DNA of 64,000 bases from contig NZ_CANMRY010000008.1 of the NCBI RefSeq assembly GCF_947500405.1, forward strand, positions 62,001 to 126,000. The letters run 5' to 3'. This DNA comes from an uncultured Maribacter sp. GTDB taxonomy: Bacteria; Bacteroidota; Bacteroidia; Flavobacteriales; Flavobacteriaceae. Position 1 is the stretch's first letter; each line of letters begins with the position of its first letter. Below are positions 46,790-57,500 of this stretch, one piece after another. Below the pieces are notes generated by a model. It was not told the DNA's origin, made no database searches, and worked only from the letters and a program-made list of their open reading frames with translations. Position numbers and translations under genes: made by a program.

Positions 46790-48628
46790 TTGCTAACCAT
46801 AACTATAATCTTAAGTATTACCATACTACTTTTTATCTGGGGAAAATATCCGCCAGATGTTGTAGCCATTTTAGCTATGCTTACCCTTTATTTATCTGGT
46901 GTTCTAAGTTTAAAAGAGACGTTAAGCGGTTTTAGCAACCCTACAGTAGTAATGATTGCTGCATTATTTATAATTGGTGAAGGTCTTTCAAGAACTGGGT
47001 GGACAGCTTTGGCAGGTAAAAAGTTTGTAGAATGGGCTGGTAATAGCGTTCCTAAGTTACTAATCATTGTAACTATGGGCTCCAGTATACTTTCTGGTTT
47101 TGTAAGCAATACTGGAACTGTAACAGCCTTATTACCTGTAACTGTATCCGCTGCATGGAACGCCGGTACATTACCATCCAAACTATTAATGCCTATAGCT
47201 TTTGGTTCTAATACGGGAGGTTTGCTAACCTTAACAGGAACACCTCCAAATATTATAGCTAGTAATGCTTTGGTAGATGCTGGTTTAGAAGGATTCTCTT
47301 TTTTTGAATTTGGTTTAATAGGAGTTCCTCTATTACTTATTGCTCTACTATATTTTAAACATATAGGACATAGACTTTTACCATCAAACAAAACAAAAGA
47401 CCGCCCAATAGACATAGATTCTGAAATGCACAAATGGGTTAAAGATTATAGTATTGGGGATAATATGTACCGTTTTCGTATCCGTTCTATGTCTCCTCTT
47501 ATAAATACAAAAATTGAAGATTGGAATTTTGAGGAGAATCATAAAGTAACCATTATGCGCTTGCGCAGAAGACATTCTAATACTTTAAAAAGAGTTCCTG
47601 AATTTGTAGAGTTTCCTGAACCTAAGACTCAAATGCGTTATCATGATATTATAACAGTTAAAGGAAAAGCAAAGAATATTGATTTTATAATGCGCAAATA
47701 TAAATTAGGAATTATTCCTTTTAAACATACAAATTCAGAATTAAAAGAAGAGCTTATTAATCAAGAAGTAGGGCTTTCTCAAATGCTTATAACACCTAAT
47801 TCTGCTTTTGTAGGACGCAAAGTTCCTTTAGGAAGTTATTTAGATAAAAATCGCATTCAACTTTTAGGCGTGTCTCGAGATAATGCTCCACTTGTGGGGG
47901 AAGAAGTGACTATAAAACCAGGAGATGCTTTTATTATTAGAGGATTATGGAATGCTATAGAAGATTTACAGCAAGAATACGAACATGTTGTTATATCTGG
48001 TAATCCAGAAACAATGGCCAAAAATGTAGATAAACTTACTCTTAAATCCTATATAGCACTAAGTACCTTAATCCTAATGATTATTTTATTAGTATTTAAA
48101 ATTTTGCCCGGTGCTATTGCTGCATTAGTTTGCGCAGGAGTGTTAATGCTTACTGGTTGTGTGCCTATAAACAAAGCCTACAAAGGAATAAGCTGGACAA
48201 GTGTGGTTATGATCGCCGCAATGATTCCTATGGGAGTGGCACTACAAAAAACAGGTGTTGCACAATGGGCCGCAGACACCCTTGTAACAAAGTTAGGAGC
48301 TATAAACCCTACCATGCTTTTAGGTGGTATTTTCTTATTAACAACTGCTTTTAGTCAAACCATAAACAATTCGGCAACAGCAGTTCTAATGGCTCCAATT
48401 GCTTTAATTGCCGCTACTACGCTAGGAGTTTCTCCTAAACCATTTATGATTGTTGTAGCGGTATCGGCATCAACTGCATTTTTAACTCCTGTAGGTACTA
48501 CTACCAATGCAATGGTTATGGCTGCTGGAGGTTACAAATTCCTAGATTATGTAAAAGTTGGAGCACCATTACTCTTCCTATTTTTTATTACAACAATATT
48601 TTTAGTGCCATTATTTTGGCCATTTTAA
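46790..48628 (+). CDS. SLC13-family permease with RCK/TrkA-C domains
   Basis: A 612-residue membrane transporter of the SLC13/DASS group. Two halves of membrane helices (about 1-200 and 430-612) flank a soluble middle (about 210-400) with two RCK_C/TrkA-C-like domains. The conserved loops are present: GSNTGGLLTLTGTPPNII in the first half and NNSATAVLMAP then TPVGTTTNAMV in the second. The start is TTG at 46790, since no ATG lies near the hydrophobic start. Substrates in the family are sulfate, dicarboxylates or phosphate; next to pckA a C4-dicarboxylate is an appealing but unproved guess. Confidence 0.88.
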   Translation: MLTITIILSITILLFIWGKYPPDVVAILAMLTLYLSGVLSLKETLSGFSNPTVVMIAALFIIGEGLSRTGWTALAGKKFVEWAGNSVPKLLIIVTMGSSILSGFVSNTGTVTALLPVTVSAAWNAGTLPSKLLMPIAFGSNTGGLLTLTGTPPNIIASNALVDAGLEGFSFFEFGLIGVPLLLIALLYFKHIGHRLLPSNKTKDRPIDIDSEMHKWVKDYSIGDNMYRFRIRSMSPLINTKIEDWNFEENHKVTIMRLRRRHSNTLKRVPEFVEFPEPKTQMRYHDIITVKGKAKNIDFIMRKYKLGIIPFKHTNSELKEELINQEVGLSQMLITPNSAFVGRKVPLGSYLDKNRIQLLGVSRDNAPLVGEEVTIKPGDAFIIRGLWNAIEDLQQEYEHVVISGNPETMAKNVDKLTLKSYIALSTLILMIILLVFKILPGAIAALVCAGVLMLTGCVPINKAYKGISWTSVVMIAAMIPMGVALQKTGVAQWAADTLVTKLGAINPTMLLGGIFLLTTAFSQTINNSATAVLMAPIALIAATTLGVSPKPFMIVVAVSASTAFLTPVGTTTNAMVMAAGGYKFLDYVKVGAPLLFLFFITTIFLVPLFWPF

Positions 48629-48653
48629 TTAATAACTTAAAAATCAGAATATT

Positions 48654-50285
48654 ATGGAAACAATAACAAAAAAACCTACTAACTCTAACCTAGAAAAGTA
48701 CGGTATTAAAGATGCAAATGCGCACTGGAATTTAGATGCAGATACTCTTCAAAAAATAACATTAGAAAAAGGAATGGGTACAGAGACCGAGAATGGTACT
48801 CTTTGTATAAATACTGGTAAATTTACTGGTAGGTCTCCGCAAGATCGCTTCCTAGTAAAAGATGATTATACGAAAGATAAAGTTTTTTGGAACAGAACTA
48901 ATAAAGGCATCAGTTCTGATAGCTTTAACCAATTATATAACGAAGTTGTAAACTACCTTTCTAATAAAGAAATTTATATACACGACGGTTATGTTTGTGC
49001 TGCTCCTGAATATCGCTTAAATGTTAGGACTATAGCAGAGTATCCATGGTCTAACTATTTTGTAAATAATATGTTCTTAAGACTAAAAGATTCTGAATAT
49101 GCAGATTTTTCTGAAGATTGGTTAGTAGTATGTGCCTCAGGTTATGAAACACCAAATGCTGAGGCTCTTGGAATACGACAAGGAAACTTCTCTATTTTAG
49201 ACTTTACAAGAAAAATTGCGTTAGTAGGTGGTTCTGCTTATGCTGGAGAAATGAAGAAAGGTATTTTTAGCGCACTTAATCTTATACTGCCTATAGAGAA
49301 GAATGTTTTACCTATGCACTGCTCTGCAAACGTAGGAGAAGATGGAGAAACTGCTATTTTCTTTGGACTTTCTGGCACAGGAAAAACTACTTTATCTGCA
49401 GATCCAAATCGTAAGCTAATCGGAGATGACGAACATGGTTGGACAGCTGATAATACCATTTTTAATTTTGAAGGTGGTTGTTACGCTAAAGTTGTAGATT
49501 TAACAGAAGAAAAAGAACCAGACATTTTTCGTGCAATTCGCCCTGGAGCTATGCTAGAAAATATTGTTTTTAAGGAAGGAACAAAAGAGGTAGATTACGA
49601 AGATACTTCTATTACTCAAAATACAAGAGTAAGTTATCCAATACATCATATAGATAACATTATGCAACCTTCTTTTGCAAAAAATCCTAAAAATATTTTC
49701 TTTTTAACTTGTGATGCTTTTGGGGTTTTACCTCCAATATCTAAACTTACCCCAGGACAAGCTGCGTATCATTTTATATCTGGATATACCGCTAAAGTTG
49801 CTGGTACAGAAGCTGGTATTACAGAACCAGTACCATCCTTTTCGGCTTGTTTTGGAGAACCATTTATGCCGCTACACCCTACAGTATACGCAGAAATGTT
49901 AAGTAAAAAAATGACCGAAGCTGGCGTAAATGTATGGCTAGTAAATACAGGTTGGAGCGGCGGACCTTATGGTGTAGGTTCTAGAATAAAGTTACGCTAC
50001 ACAAGAACTATGATTACAGAGGCTATGAAAGGAGCCCTTAATGATGTAGATTATGAACAGCATCCTGTGTTTGGGTTACACATGCCAAAATATATACATG
50101 ATGTACCTTCAGAAATATTAGACCCAATGAATACTTGGTTACAAAAAGGAGCATACGTTAGTAAAGCTATACAATTAGCACACTCTTTTCATTTAAATTT
50201 TGATAAATTTATAGATCAAGCATCTAATGAGATTATGCATGGTGGGCCGTTAATTGACACACATCAAGGTTTAGCTCACTTGTAA
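48654..50285 (+). CDS. pckA: Phosphoenolpyruvate carboxykinase (ATP)
   Basis: A 543-residue ATP-dependent PEP carboxykinase, of normal length. It has TGRSPQDRF near 58-66, the P-loop GLSGTGKTT at 238-246 and the metal/kinase-2 segment LIGDDEHGW at 255-263, plus NTGWSGGPYGVG. It interconverts oxaloacetate and ATP with PEP, CO2 and ADP. In gluconeogenesis it makes PEP; in fermenting bacteria it can run the other way to make ATP and oxaloacetate. Sitting with pta and ackA, the fermentative direction is plausible here. Confidence 0.97.
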   Translation: METITKKPTNSNLEKYGIKDANAHWNLDADTLQKITLEKGMGTETENGTLCINTGKFTGRSPQDRFLVKDDYTKDKVFWNRTNKGISSDSFNQLYNEVVNYLSNKEIYIHDGYVCAAPEYRLNVRTIAEYPWSNYFVNNMFLRLKDSEYADFSEDWLVVCASGYETPNAEALGIRQGNFSILDFTRKIALVGGSAYAGEMKKGIFSALNLILPIEKNVLPMHCSANVGEDGETAIFFGLSGTGKTTLSADPNRKLIGDDEHGWTADNTIFNFEGGCYAKVVDLTEEKEPDIFRAIRPGAMLENIVFKEGTKEVDYEDTSITQNTRVSYPIHHIDNIMQPSFAKNPKNIFFLTCDAFGVLPPISKLTPGQAAYHFISGYTAKVAGTEAGITEPVPSFSACFGEPFMPLHPTVYAEMLSKKMTEAGVNVWLVNTGWSGGPYGVGSRIKLRYTRTMITEAMKGALNDVDYEQHPVFGLHMPKYIHDVPSEILDPMNTWLQKGAYVSKAIQLAHSFHLNFDKFIDQASNEIMHGGPLIDTHQGLAHL

Positions 50286-50321
50286 ATTAAAACAAAAAAC
50301 TTTCACTTTATATAATTTAAA

Positions 50322-52409
50322 ATGGTAAAATCACTTTACGTAGCTACTTTAGAAGCCCATAGCGGTAAATCTTTGGTAGTTTTAGGACTAATGGAAATGC
50401 TACTGGGCAAAATGGGAAAGGTGGGCTACTTTAGACCAGTTATTGACCAAGTAAACTCCAATGGAGCCGATAATCATATTGAAACGGTAATTAACCATTT
50501 TAATATTGATATTCCTGTCAAAGAATCTTACGCCTTAACTCAAGATGAAGTCTTAGAACTATATAATGAGGGAAAAAGCAGTGAAATTCTTGACAGGATT
50601 ATCAATACTTATAAAAATTTAGAAAAACGTTTTGACTTTATTTTAATTGAAGGAACAGATTTTTATAGAGAAAACAATGTAATAGAACTAGACCTAAACA
50701 GGGATATAGCAAAAAACTTGGGATCTCCTGTTATTTTAGTAGATAATGCAAAAGGTAAATCCCTAAAAGATTTTTGTAGTAGTGTCGTATCTGCGGTACG
50801 CTCTTATAAAGACAAAGGTTTAAATATTCTCGGTGTAATTGCTAATAAAACTCGCCCTGAAAACACAGAACTAGTAATCACTGAAATTTCTAAGGAATTA
50901 GATAATAAAACATCTATATATTCCGTTCCTAGGCATCCAGAATTATCCCATCCTACCATAATGGAGATAAGAGATGCTTTAATGGCCGAAGTGCTTTTTG
51001 GAAAAAATTATTTAAACAACCAAACCGGAAGTTTTGGTGTTGGTGCTATGCAATTAGCAAATTATCTAAAGCATTTAAGTGCTAATGGTTTAGTTATTAC
51101 TCCTGGTGATAGATCCGATATAATTTTAGGGGCTTTGCAAGCAAACTCCTCTGCAAACTATCCTGCTATTTCTGGAATTTTGCTTACCGGCGGTATTAAA
51201 CCTGAAGAATCTATAATGAAACTCTTAGAAGGTTCTGAGCCTAGTGTGCCAATTTTATCTGTAAAACAAGGCACTTTTGCCACCACAAATGCAGTTGGGA
51301 ATATTAAATCTAAAATTTACGCAAAAAACAAAGGAAAAATAAACACTTCTATTGCCTTATTTAATAAGCATATAAACAGACAAGAGATACTGGAAAAACT
51401 GGAAACCTATGAACCAAAAATAGTAACTCCTAGAATGTTCCAGTATAATTTGGCTTTACGCGCGCAAGCAATTAAAAAAAGAATTGTTTTGCCCGAAGGT
51501 GAAGATTTGAGAATACTACAAGCTGCTTCCAACTTACAAAAAACCGGAGTGGTAGATTTAATTTTATTAGGGAATAAAGAAGAGATTGAAAAAAATGCAA
51601 TTCTACATGGTCTAAATTTAAAAGGTATTGCAATAACAGACCCCTACTCTTCTAGTAATTTTGACGATTATGTGATTACGCTTTATGAACTCAGAAAACA
51701 CAAAGGCATTACTATGGACGCTGCAAAAGATTTAATGCAAGATATTTCCTATTTTGGAACTATGATGGTTTATAAAGGAGATGCAGATGGTATGGTATCT
51801 GGTGCAATACACACTACACAACATACTATTAGACCTGCCTTGCAGTTTATAAAAACAAAACCTAATAGCTCTATAGTCTCTTCTATCTTTTTTATGTGTC
51901 TAGAAAATAGAGTCTCTGTTTTTGGAGACTGCGCTATAAACCCAAATCCAACAGCTATAGAACTTGCAGAGATAGCAATATCCTCTGCAGATACCGCAAA
52001 AGCCTTTAATATTGAACCTAAAATTGCAATGCTATCTTATTCTTCTGGAGCATCTGGAATTGGTGAAGATGTAGACCGTGTACGCCAGGCTACAGATTTA
52101 GTTAAAGAAAAAAGAAAAGACCTTAATGTGGAAGGTCCCATACAGTATGATGCAGCTGTAGACCCTATAGTTGGTAAAAAAAAATTACCTAATTCTAAAG
52201 TAGCAGGACAAGCATCTGTATTAATTTTCCCTGATTTAAATACCGGAAATAACACGTATAAAGCAGTACAAAGAGAAACAGGAGCTTTAGCCATTGGACC
52301 AATACTTCAGGGCTTAAATAAACCAGTAAACGATTTAAGTAGAGGCTGTACTATAGAAGATATTTTTAATACCGTTATAGTAACCGCAATACAAGCTCAG
52401 GAACAATAA
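50322..52409 (+). CDS. pta: Phosphate acetyltransferase (long form)
   Basis: A 695-residue long-form Pta: an N-terminal P-loop-like domain (LYVATLEAHSGKSLVVLG, residues 5-22), a middle DRTGG domain (about 210-320) and the C-terminal catalytic PTA domain (about 370-695) with RIVLPEGEDLRIL and PNSKVAGQASVLIFPDLNTGN. It converts acetyl-CoA and phosphate to acetyl phosphate. It starts 36 bases after pckA and is followed by ackA 14 bases on, completing the acetate-forming, ATP-yielding route. Confidence 0.96.
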   Translation: MVKSLYVATLEAHSGKSLVVLGLMEMLLGKMGKVGYFRPVIDQVNSNGADNHIETVINHFNIDIPVKESYALTQDEVLELYNEGKSSEILDRIINTYKNLEKRFDFILIEGTDFYRENNVIELDLNRDIAKNLGSPVILVDNAKGKSLKDFCSSVVSAVRSYKDKGLNILGVIANKTRPENTELVITEISKELDNKTSIYSVPRHPELSHPTIMEIRDALMAEVLFGKNYLNNQTGSFGVGAMQLANYLKHLSANGLVITPGDRSDIILGALQANSSANYPAISGILLTGGIKPEESIMKLLEGSEPSVPILSVKQGTFATTNAVGNIKSKIYAKNKGKINTSIALFNKHINRQEILEKLETYEPKIVTPRMFQYNLALRAQAIKKRIVLPEGEDLRILQAASNLQKTGVVDLILLGNKEEIEKNAILHGLNLKGIAITDPYSSSNFDDYVITLYELRKHKGITMDAAKDLMQDISYFGTMMVYKGDADGMVSGAIHTTQHTIRPALQFIKTKPNSSIVSSIFFMCLENRVSVFGDCAINPNPTAIELAEIAISSADTAKAFNIEPKIAMLSYSSGASGIGEDVDRVRQATDLVKEKRKDLNVEGPIQYDAAVDPIVGKKKLPNSKVAGQASVLIFPDLNTGNNTYKAVQRETGALAIGPILQGLNKPVNDLSRGCTIEDIFNTVIVTAIQAQEQ

Positions 52410-52423
52410 TTTAAATTTAATTA

Positions 52424-53620
52424 ATGAACATATTAATAATTAATTCAGGTAGCTCTTCTATTAAGTTTCAACTTATACAAATGCCTACTGAAAAAGTTTT
52501 GTGTAAAGGTTTATTAGAACGTATAGGCCTAGAGGATAGCTTTTTTAGTTATAAAAAAGGAAGTTACTCTCATAAAGAAAAAACACAAATACCTAATCAT
52601 GGTGTAGGACTTGATAAAATTTCTCAATTTTTATTAGATCCTTCCCAGAAATTAATTTCTTCTGTTTCTGATATTAATATTGTGGGACACAGAGTAGTAC
52701 ATGGCGGCAGTAAATTTAATGCTCCAACAAAGGTTACGCCAGAAGTTTTAAAAGAAATAGAAGCATTGTCTTTTTTAGCGCCATTACATAATCCTGCTAA
52801 TGCAGAAGGTATTAGAGTTGCTATAAACGTATTTAAAGATGCTGAACAAATTGCTGTTTTTGACACTGCTTTTTTTCAAACTTTACCAGAAGTAGCTTAT
52901 ACCTACGCTATTCCTAAAGATATAGCTCTTAAGCACAAAATTAGAGCATATGGTTTTCATGGTACAAGTCATAAATATGTATCTGAAAAAGCAAATTCAA
53001 TTCTCAAAAAAAAGCAAAGTAAAATAATTACAATACACCTTGGAAATGGCTGTAGTATTACTGCTGTTAAAAATGGCAAAAGTATTGACCATTCTTTAGG
53101 TTTTAGTCCTACTAATGGTTTGGTAATGGGTACTCGCTGCGGAGATATAGACCAATCTATCATTTTTTATATGATGGAAAATTTAAATCTTACAGGACAA
53201 GAAGTTAGTAATATACTCCAAAAAAAAAGTGGACTTTTTGGTCTCACAGGATATTCTGATCTTCGTGAAATTGATAAAAAAGCAAAAGCAGGAAACTCTG
53301 ATTGTATTCTTGCATTAAAACTTTCTGCCTATAGAATTAAAAAATATATTGGTTCCTATATTACTGTACTTTCTGGCATAGACGCTATTGTTTTTACTGC
53401 TGGTATTGGTGAAAATTCTAGTACGTTAAGAAAATTAATATGTGAAGGTTTAGAATGTTTTAATATTCAATTAGATAATGAAAGGAATAATCTTAAAATA
53501 GATGGTATTAGGGATATAGGCTCCTCGTCTAGTACTACTCGTATTTTAGTAATCCCAACGAATGAAGAACTTGAAATTGCTAAACAAAGTTATTCGTTAT
53601 CTAATATTATAACCAAATAA
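52424..53620 (+). CDS. ackA: Acetate kinase
   Basis: A 398-residue acetate kinase of the ASKHA fold, normal in length. Conserved segments are ILIINSGSSSIKFQL at 3-17, VGHRVVHGG near 88-96, HGTSHKYV and GNGCSI in the centre, and TAGIGENSS near 325. It transfers phosphate from acetyl phosphate to ADP, making ATP and acetate. It is the last gene of the five-gene stress/fermentation operon. No terminator hairpin was evident after it; the following 930 bases are decayed sequence. Confidence 0.97.
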   Translation: MNILIINSGSSSIKFQLIQMPTEKVLCKGLLERIGLEDSFFSYKKGSYSHKEKTQIPNHGVGLDKISQFLLDPSQKLISSVSDINIVGHRVVHGGSKFNAPTKVTPEVLKEIEALSFLAPLHNPANAEGIRVAINVFKDAEQIAVFDTAFFQTLPEVAYTYAIPKDIALKHKIRAYGFHGTSHKYVSEKANSILKKKQSKIITIHLGNGCSITAVKNGKSIDHSLGFSPTNGLVMGTRCGDIDQSIIFYMMENLNLTGQEVSNILQKKSGLFGLTGYSDLREIDKKAKAGNSDCILALKLSAYRIKKYIGSYITVLSGIDAIVFTAGIGENSSTLRKLICEGLECFNIQLDNERNNLKIDGIRDIGSSSSTTRILVIPTNEELEIAKQSYSLSNIITK

Positions 53621-53914
53621 AGGTTGTTATTACTAATTTTTCTTGCCATGTTAATGGCAATACAAATGGAGTAATTGAATTAGGATTTGATAGTAGACCT
53701 AACTTAGTGTGTCTTCGTGTAGATACCTCAAATAAGACGTAATTTTAACGCTATGCAATTAGGGCCTAAACGTTATATACGAAGTATGAATCATTTTACT
53801 GAAGTAGAAGAGTACTTTGATGGAGACCCCAGACATGTAACATATAGAACAAATAGATTTGCAAAGAGTACTATCTAATAGAATGGGAGATTTTAATTCG
53901 ATGTAGACTTTCCT
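53621..53914. other. Degenerate sequence after ackA
   Basis: No intact gene. Short open stretches on the plus strand (about 53640-53742 and 53750-53877) read like pieces of protein, the second containing NHFTEVEEYFDGDPRHV, but I cannot assign them. They adjoin the sulfatase pseudogene, so this is probably eroded coding DNA. Confidence 0.5.
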
Positions 53915-54538
53915 CCCGCCCCAAAACTTGATGGTATGGGACTGTATGTTGTTTTAATAATTCCGGATGCTGAAAACCCTAAGGGTATCCTTCAATTCTG
54001 GTACCGTAACTAACTGTTATGGGATTGTCTGGGTTTAGATTAATACCTCTTAGTTTTCAACAAACATGCAAGGTAGCCTATCGCCAGTAGCTGAAATTAA
54101 AAAACTATAATCAAAACCAACTTCCTCTGATCCCAACGATTTTTTTTGTTCCAAACAATTTTACCGTTTCCTAACCCTAAATACCATTTGCCCGCAATAC
54201 CCTTATTATATCCTGCCTTTTGAAGGATTTTAGGCAATGCTCCCATACTGGGATAGATAATCAATAGTGTATTAATTTCTTGTTAAAAGCGAATATCTCG
54301 ATAGTGTTCAGATTGAAGTGGAACAGTGGGCATCTGTAAAATTTACCCCATTACCAGCAAGTTTATCAATATATTGGTATTAACCCCAATAGCTCCATTT
54401 ACTCCAATATCGTCAAATCCTAAACCGTAAACATAAATAATAACGATACTAGGTTCGTCTTTTTGTGAATAACAAAATATAACTAGCCATAAAAAACAGC
54501 ATCAATAATGCACTTTTAAAATGGAATTTATAATTCAT
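53915..54538 (-). pseudogene. Decayed sulfatase gene
   Basis: Read on the minus strand from ATG 54538, pieces in shifting frames give a signal peptide, then IVIIYVYGLGFDDIGVNG, then IDKLAGNGVNFTDAHCS, then LPKILQKAGYNKGIAGKWYLGLG, then EEVGFDYSFLISATGDRLP and NLNPDNPITVSYG. These are ordered segments of a type I sulfatase (compare the usual GKWHLGLG). At least four frameshifts and several in-frame stops occur. The segment that should hold the C-x-P-S-R formylglycine site is deleted, and the C-terminal half is missing. It begins 13 bases after the DUF5107 gene on the same strand, so it was the last gene of that operon. Confidence 0.88.
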
Positions 54539-54551
54539 TTCTCTAAAACTA

Positions 54552-57500
54552 TTAAGCATTTACAAATTCTGCATGAACTTTTGCTGGAATATGAGATAAA
54601 TTTGTGTTGGTTACTTTTCCAAATGCTTCTGTAGCCTCAGTATTATTACCTAGCCCTAATTGGCCTAATCCGATTAAATAATTACAATGAATTTTATTAA
54701 TTACATTTAAATTTTCTTCCCAAATTAATAAATCTGGCAATGAAATAGCAAAATAGTCTAGTTTCACATCATCATTCATATGCTTTTCACCATAATTAAG
54801 AAGGTTTTTAAAACGCATATTTGCTTCATCAGTTCTACCTAATTTTTGTAAGGCCAATCCTTGATAAAATATTTTATCTGGCTGTTGGTCATTATAAAAA
54901 ATAGCAGGACTGGGGTCACTCAACCCATCAGATGCTAATTCAAAATATTTTTTTGCTTTATCTGAATTTCCTAAACCTTCATGAGCGCAACCTAACCAGT
55001 AGTCAATATCATTCTCAACGGTGCCATGTAACTTTCCCTCTCCTAAATTATAAGGGTAAGTTTTCGCTGCTTCTAACAACTCAATTGCGTAATCAAAGTT
55101 TTTTAAGTTGATATTTTTCTTCGCAAGTTCTGTATAAGCTGTTAAATATTGAAATGGTACTTTACCTTCACCTCCTTCCCAAGGATGGAACTGACGGTTT
55201 TCAATCAATTCTTTTGCTTTTTTGAATTCGCCTTTCAAATTATAAAGAGAAATACGCTCTAAATATAAATCGTCTCTTGAGTTTGTTAACTCCATATATT
55301 GCTCTAGTAAGGCTAAACGTTTATCTATAGAAATATTGATTTTTTTATACAACTGATCAAGTTCCATTAACAATCTAGCATCTGTATTATCTAACTCAAA
55401 AGCACTTTCTAAATGTTGTACAGCCAATTCTTTTTGATTGGTTTTGTTATAATACAACAATGCCAAATTACGATGTGTGATTGCGAAACCATCATCTAAT
55501 TTTACAGAAGATTCCCAACAGTATTTGGCTTCTGCATATTGTCTGTTAGCGTACCAAAAATTTCCTAAATAATAGAATGCTTTGGCATCTGTTGGGTTTG
55601 CATTACAAGCTGCCCGTAATGCTAAAACTTCTTCTATTTTATTAGGAAAACAATAGGTGTCTGGCATTTGTGATGCTTCTTTGTAAGCCTCCAATGCATT
55701 GCTACTTTCGTCTTTTTGGTCGTAATACCAACCCATAAAATAATGTACCATTGGGTAAACACTATCATTATTATTCGTAAGTACTTTTAATAATGAAATA
55801 GCTTCATCAAACTGACCGGCCATAGCATAATCTAAAGAAAATTCTATATAATTATGAGCATAATCTCTTAAGATGTTTTTGAAAGCCTCTAAATCTTCTT
55901 GCTTGTTAGATAAAATATAACGCTCGTATAAAGCGCCAAAATTGAACTTATCAATAGCCAAAGACTCTTCTACTAGTTTACTGGCTGCTTCAACTTTACC
56001 CAATTTTCTTAAAATGATAACTTTTAAGTGTCTTGCTTTATGGTTGTGCCAGTTTTTAATTAAAGCTCTATCTACTAAATCTAAAGCTTTATCTAAATCT
56101 CCTCGAAAACAATCTATTTGTGCTAAATTGAAATAACCAGCATCCTGCCATTGTGCATTCCAACACGCTTTAAAGAAACTTGCATAAGCCTCTTCTTTTT
56201 TTCCTAAGAAATTTAAAGCTAATCCTTTATTGAAATATGGTTCTCCATCATATGGATTTGGATTATGACTAGTTAATGTTTCAATAGCCGTATCGAAATA
56301 AGAAATAGATTTTTCTAATTGCCCTTTGCGCATGTGCCAAAGTCCCATGGCATTATTACAACGCACATCTTTTGGCGAACGTCTTAATGCTTCTTCGTAA
56401 TAATCGGTTGCATTAAAAGTAGCGTGTCTGTATTGTTCTAAATGCAACCCTCTTAAATATAAACCTTCAACGGTATCAATATCTTTTGGGTCTTTTGCAG
56501 CTTTAGCTGGTTCTGGAATTTCTTCAGATAAATCTTTATCTGGTTCCCATGCTACTAATACTTTTCCCGCACTATCATTAACTGATATTTGTAAATCATC
56601 AAACGTAAAATCATCTATATCTATGGCTTTTTCAAAGCCTATTGCTGGAGAAAGATTTAAAACTTCGTCATATAACACTTTATTTCCTGCTTTTAGCGTA
56701 ATTACACAATCATCGTAAGTTGATGTTACGTAAACTTTTACCAAAGCTTTACCATCTACCATTTCTAGATTTACCAGAGCTTCTTTAGTTGCATTTTTTA
56801 CAACACCTACATTGTAGTATGGCATAAAATACTGCTTAAAGCTTTTTTCTTCATACGGATGCATCCAAGAAAAATCTGGCTGATTATCTGTATAAACACC
56901 ACACATTAGTTCAATATATGGCCCGTCTTCATCTGTTAAATTTCTATCCCAAGCTTTACCAAATTCTCCGTTACCCCAAGTCCATTGTTTTTTTCCTGGC
57001 GATACATTATGATCTGCAACGTGAAGTAACCCTCCTTTTGAATCGTTTTCATAACCTCCTACAAAATCGTATTTTGATGTAATTGCCATATAACTGGTTG
57101 GCACTGGAATATTTTTATATCTAGAAATATCGGTTCCTGGCGAATAGTCTACTTTGTAATATTCTCCTTTTGCTATTGGAAATTCTGAAACGTCTCGTTT
57201 TCCATGATCAAAAACTGCATTTACATCTGGTGGAAATACTGACTGATAATGATCATTTACGGCTACAGCAGGGTTTGCCCACCATAAAAACGTTTGTGGA
57301 TGAGGCGTTCTGTTATACAAATGCGCCTTAATTTCAATATACGCCTTATCTGGATGCAATGTAAAACCTGCCATACCTTTAGTACGGAACATACGCTCTA
57401 ATTCGCTTACCCAAATCGTTTTACTGCCATCATCATTTTCTTCTATATAAAAATCTGTAGGGTCGTAAGTGCTTGGTCTGTGGTGTTGTGGCCAGTTGAA

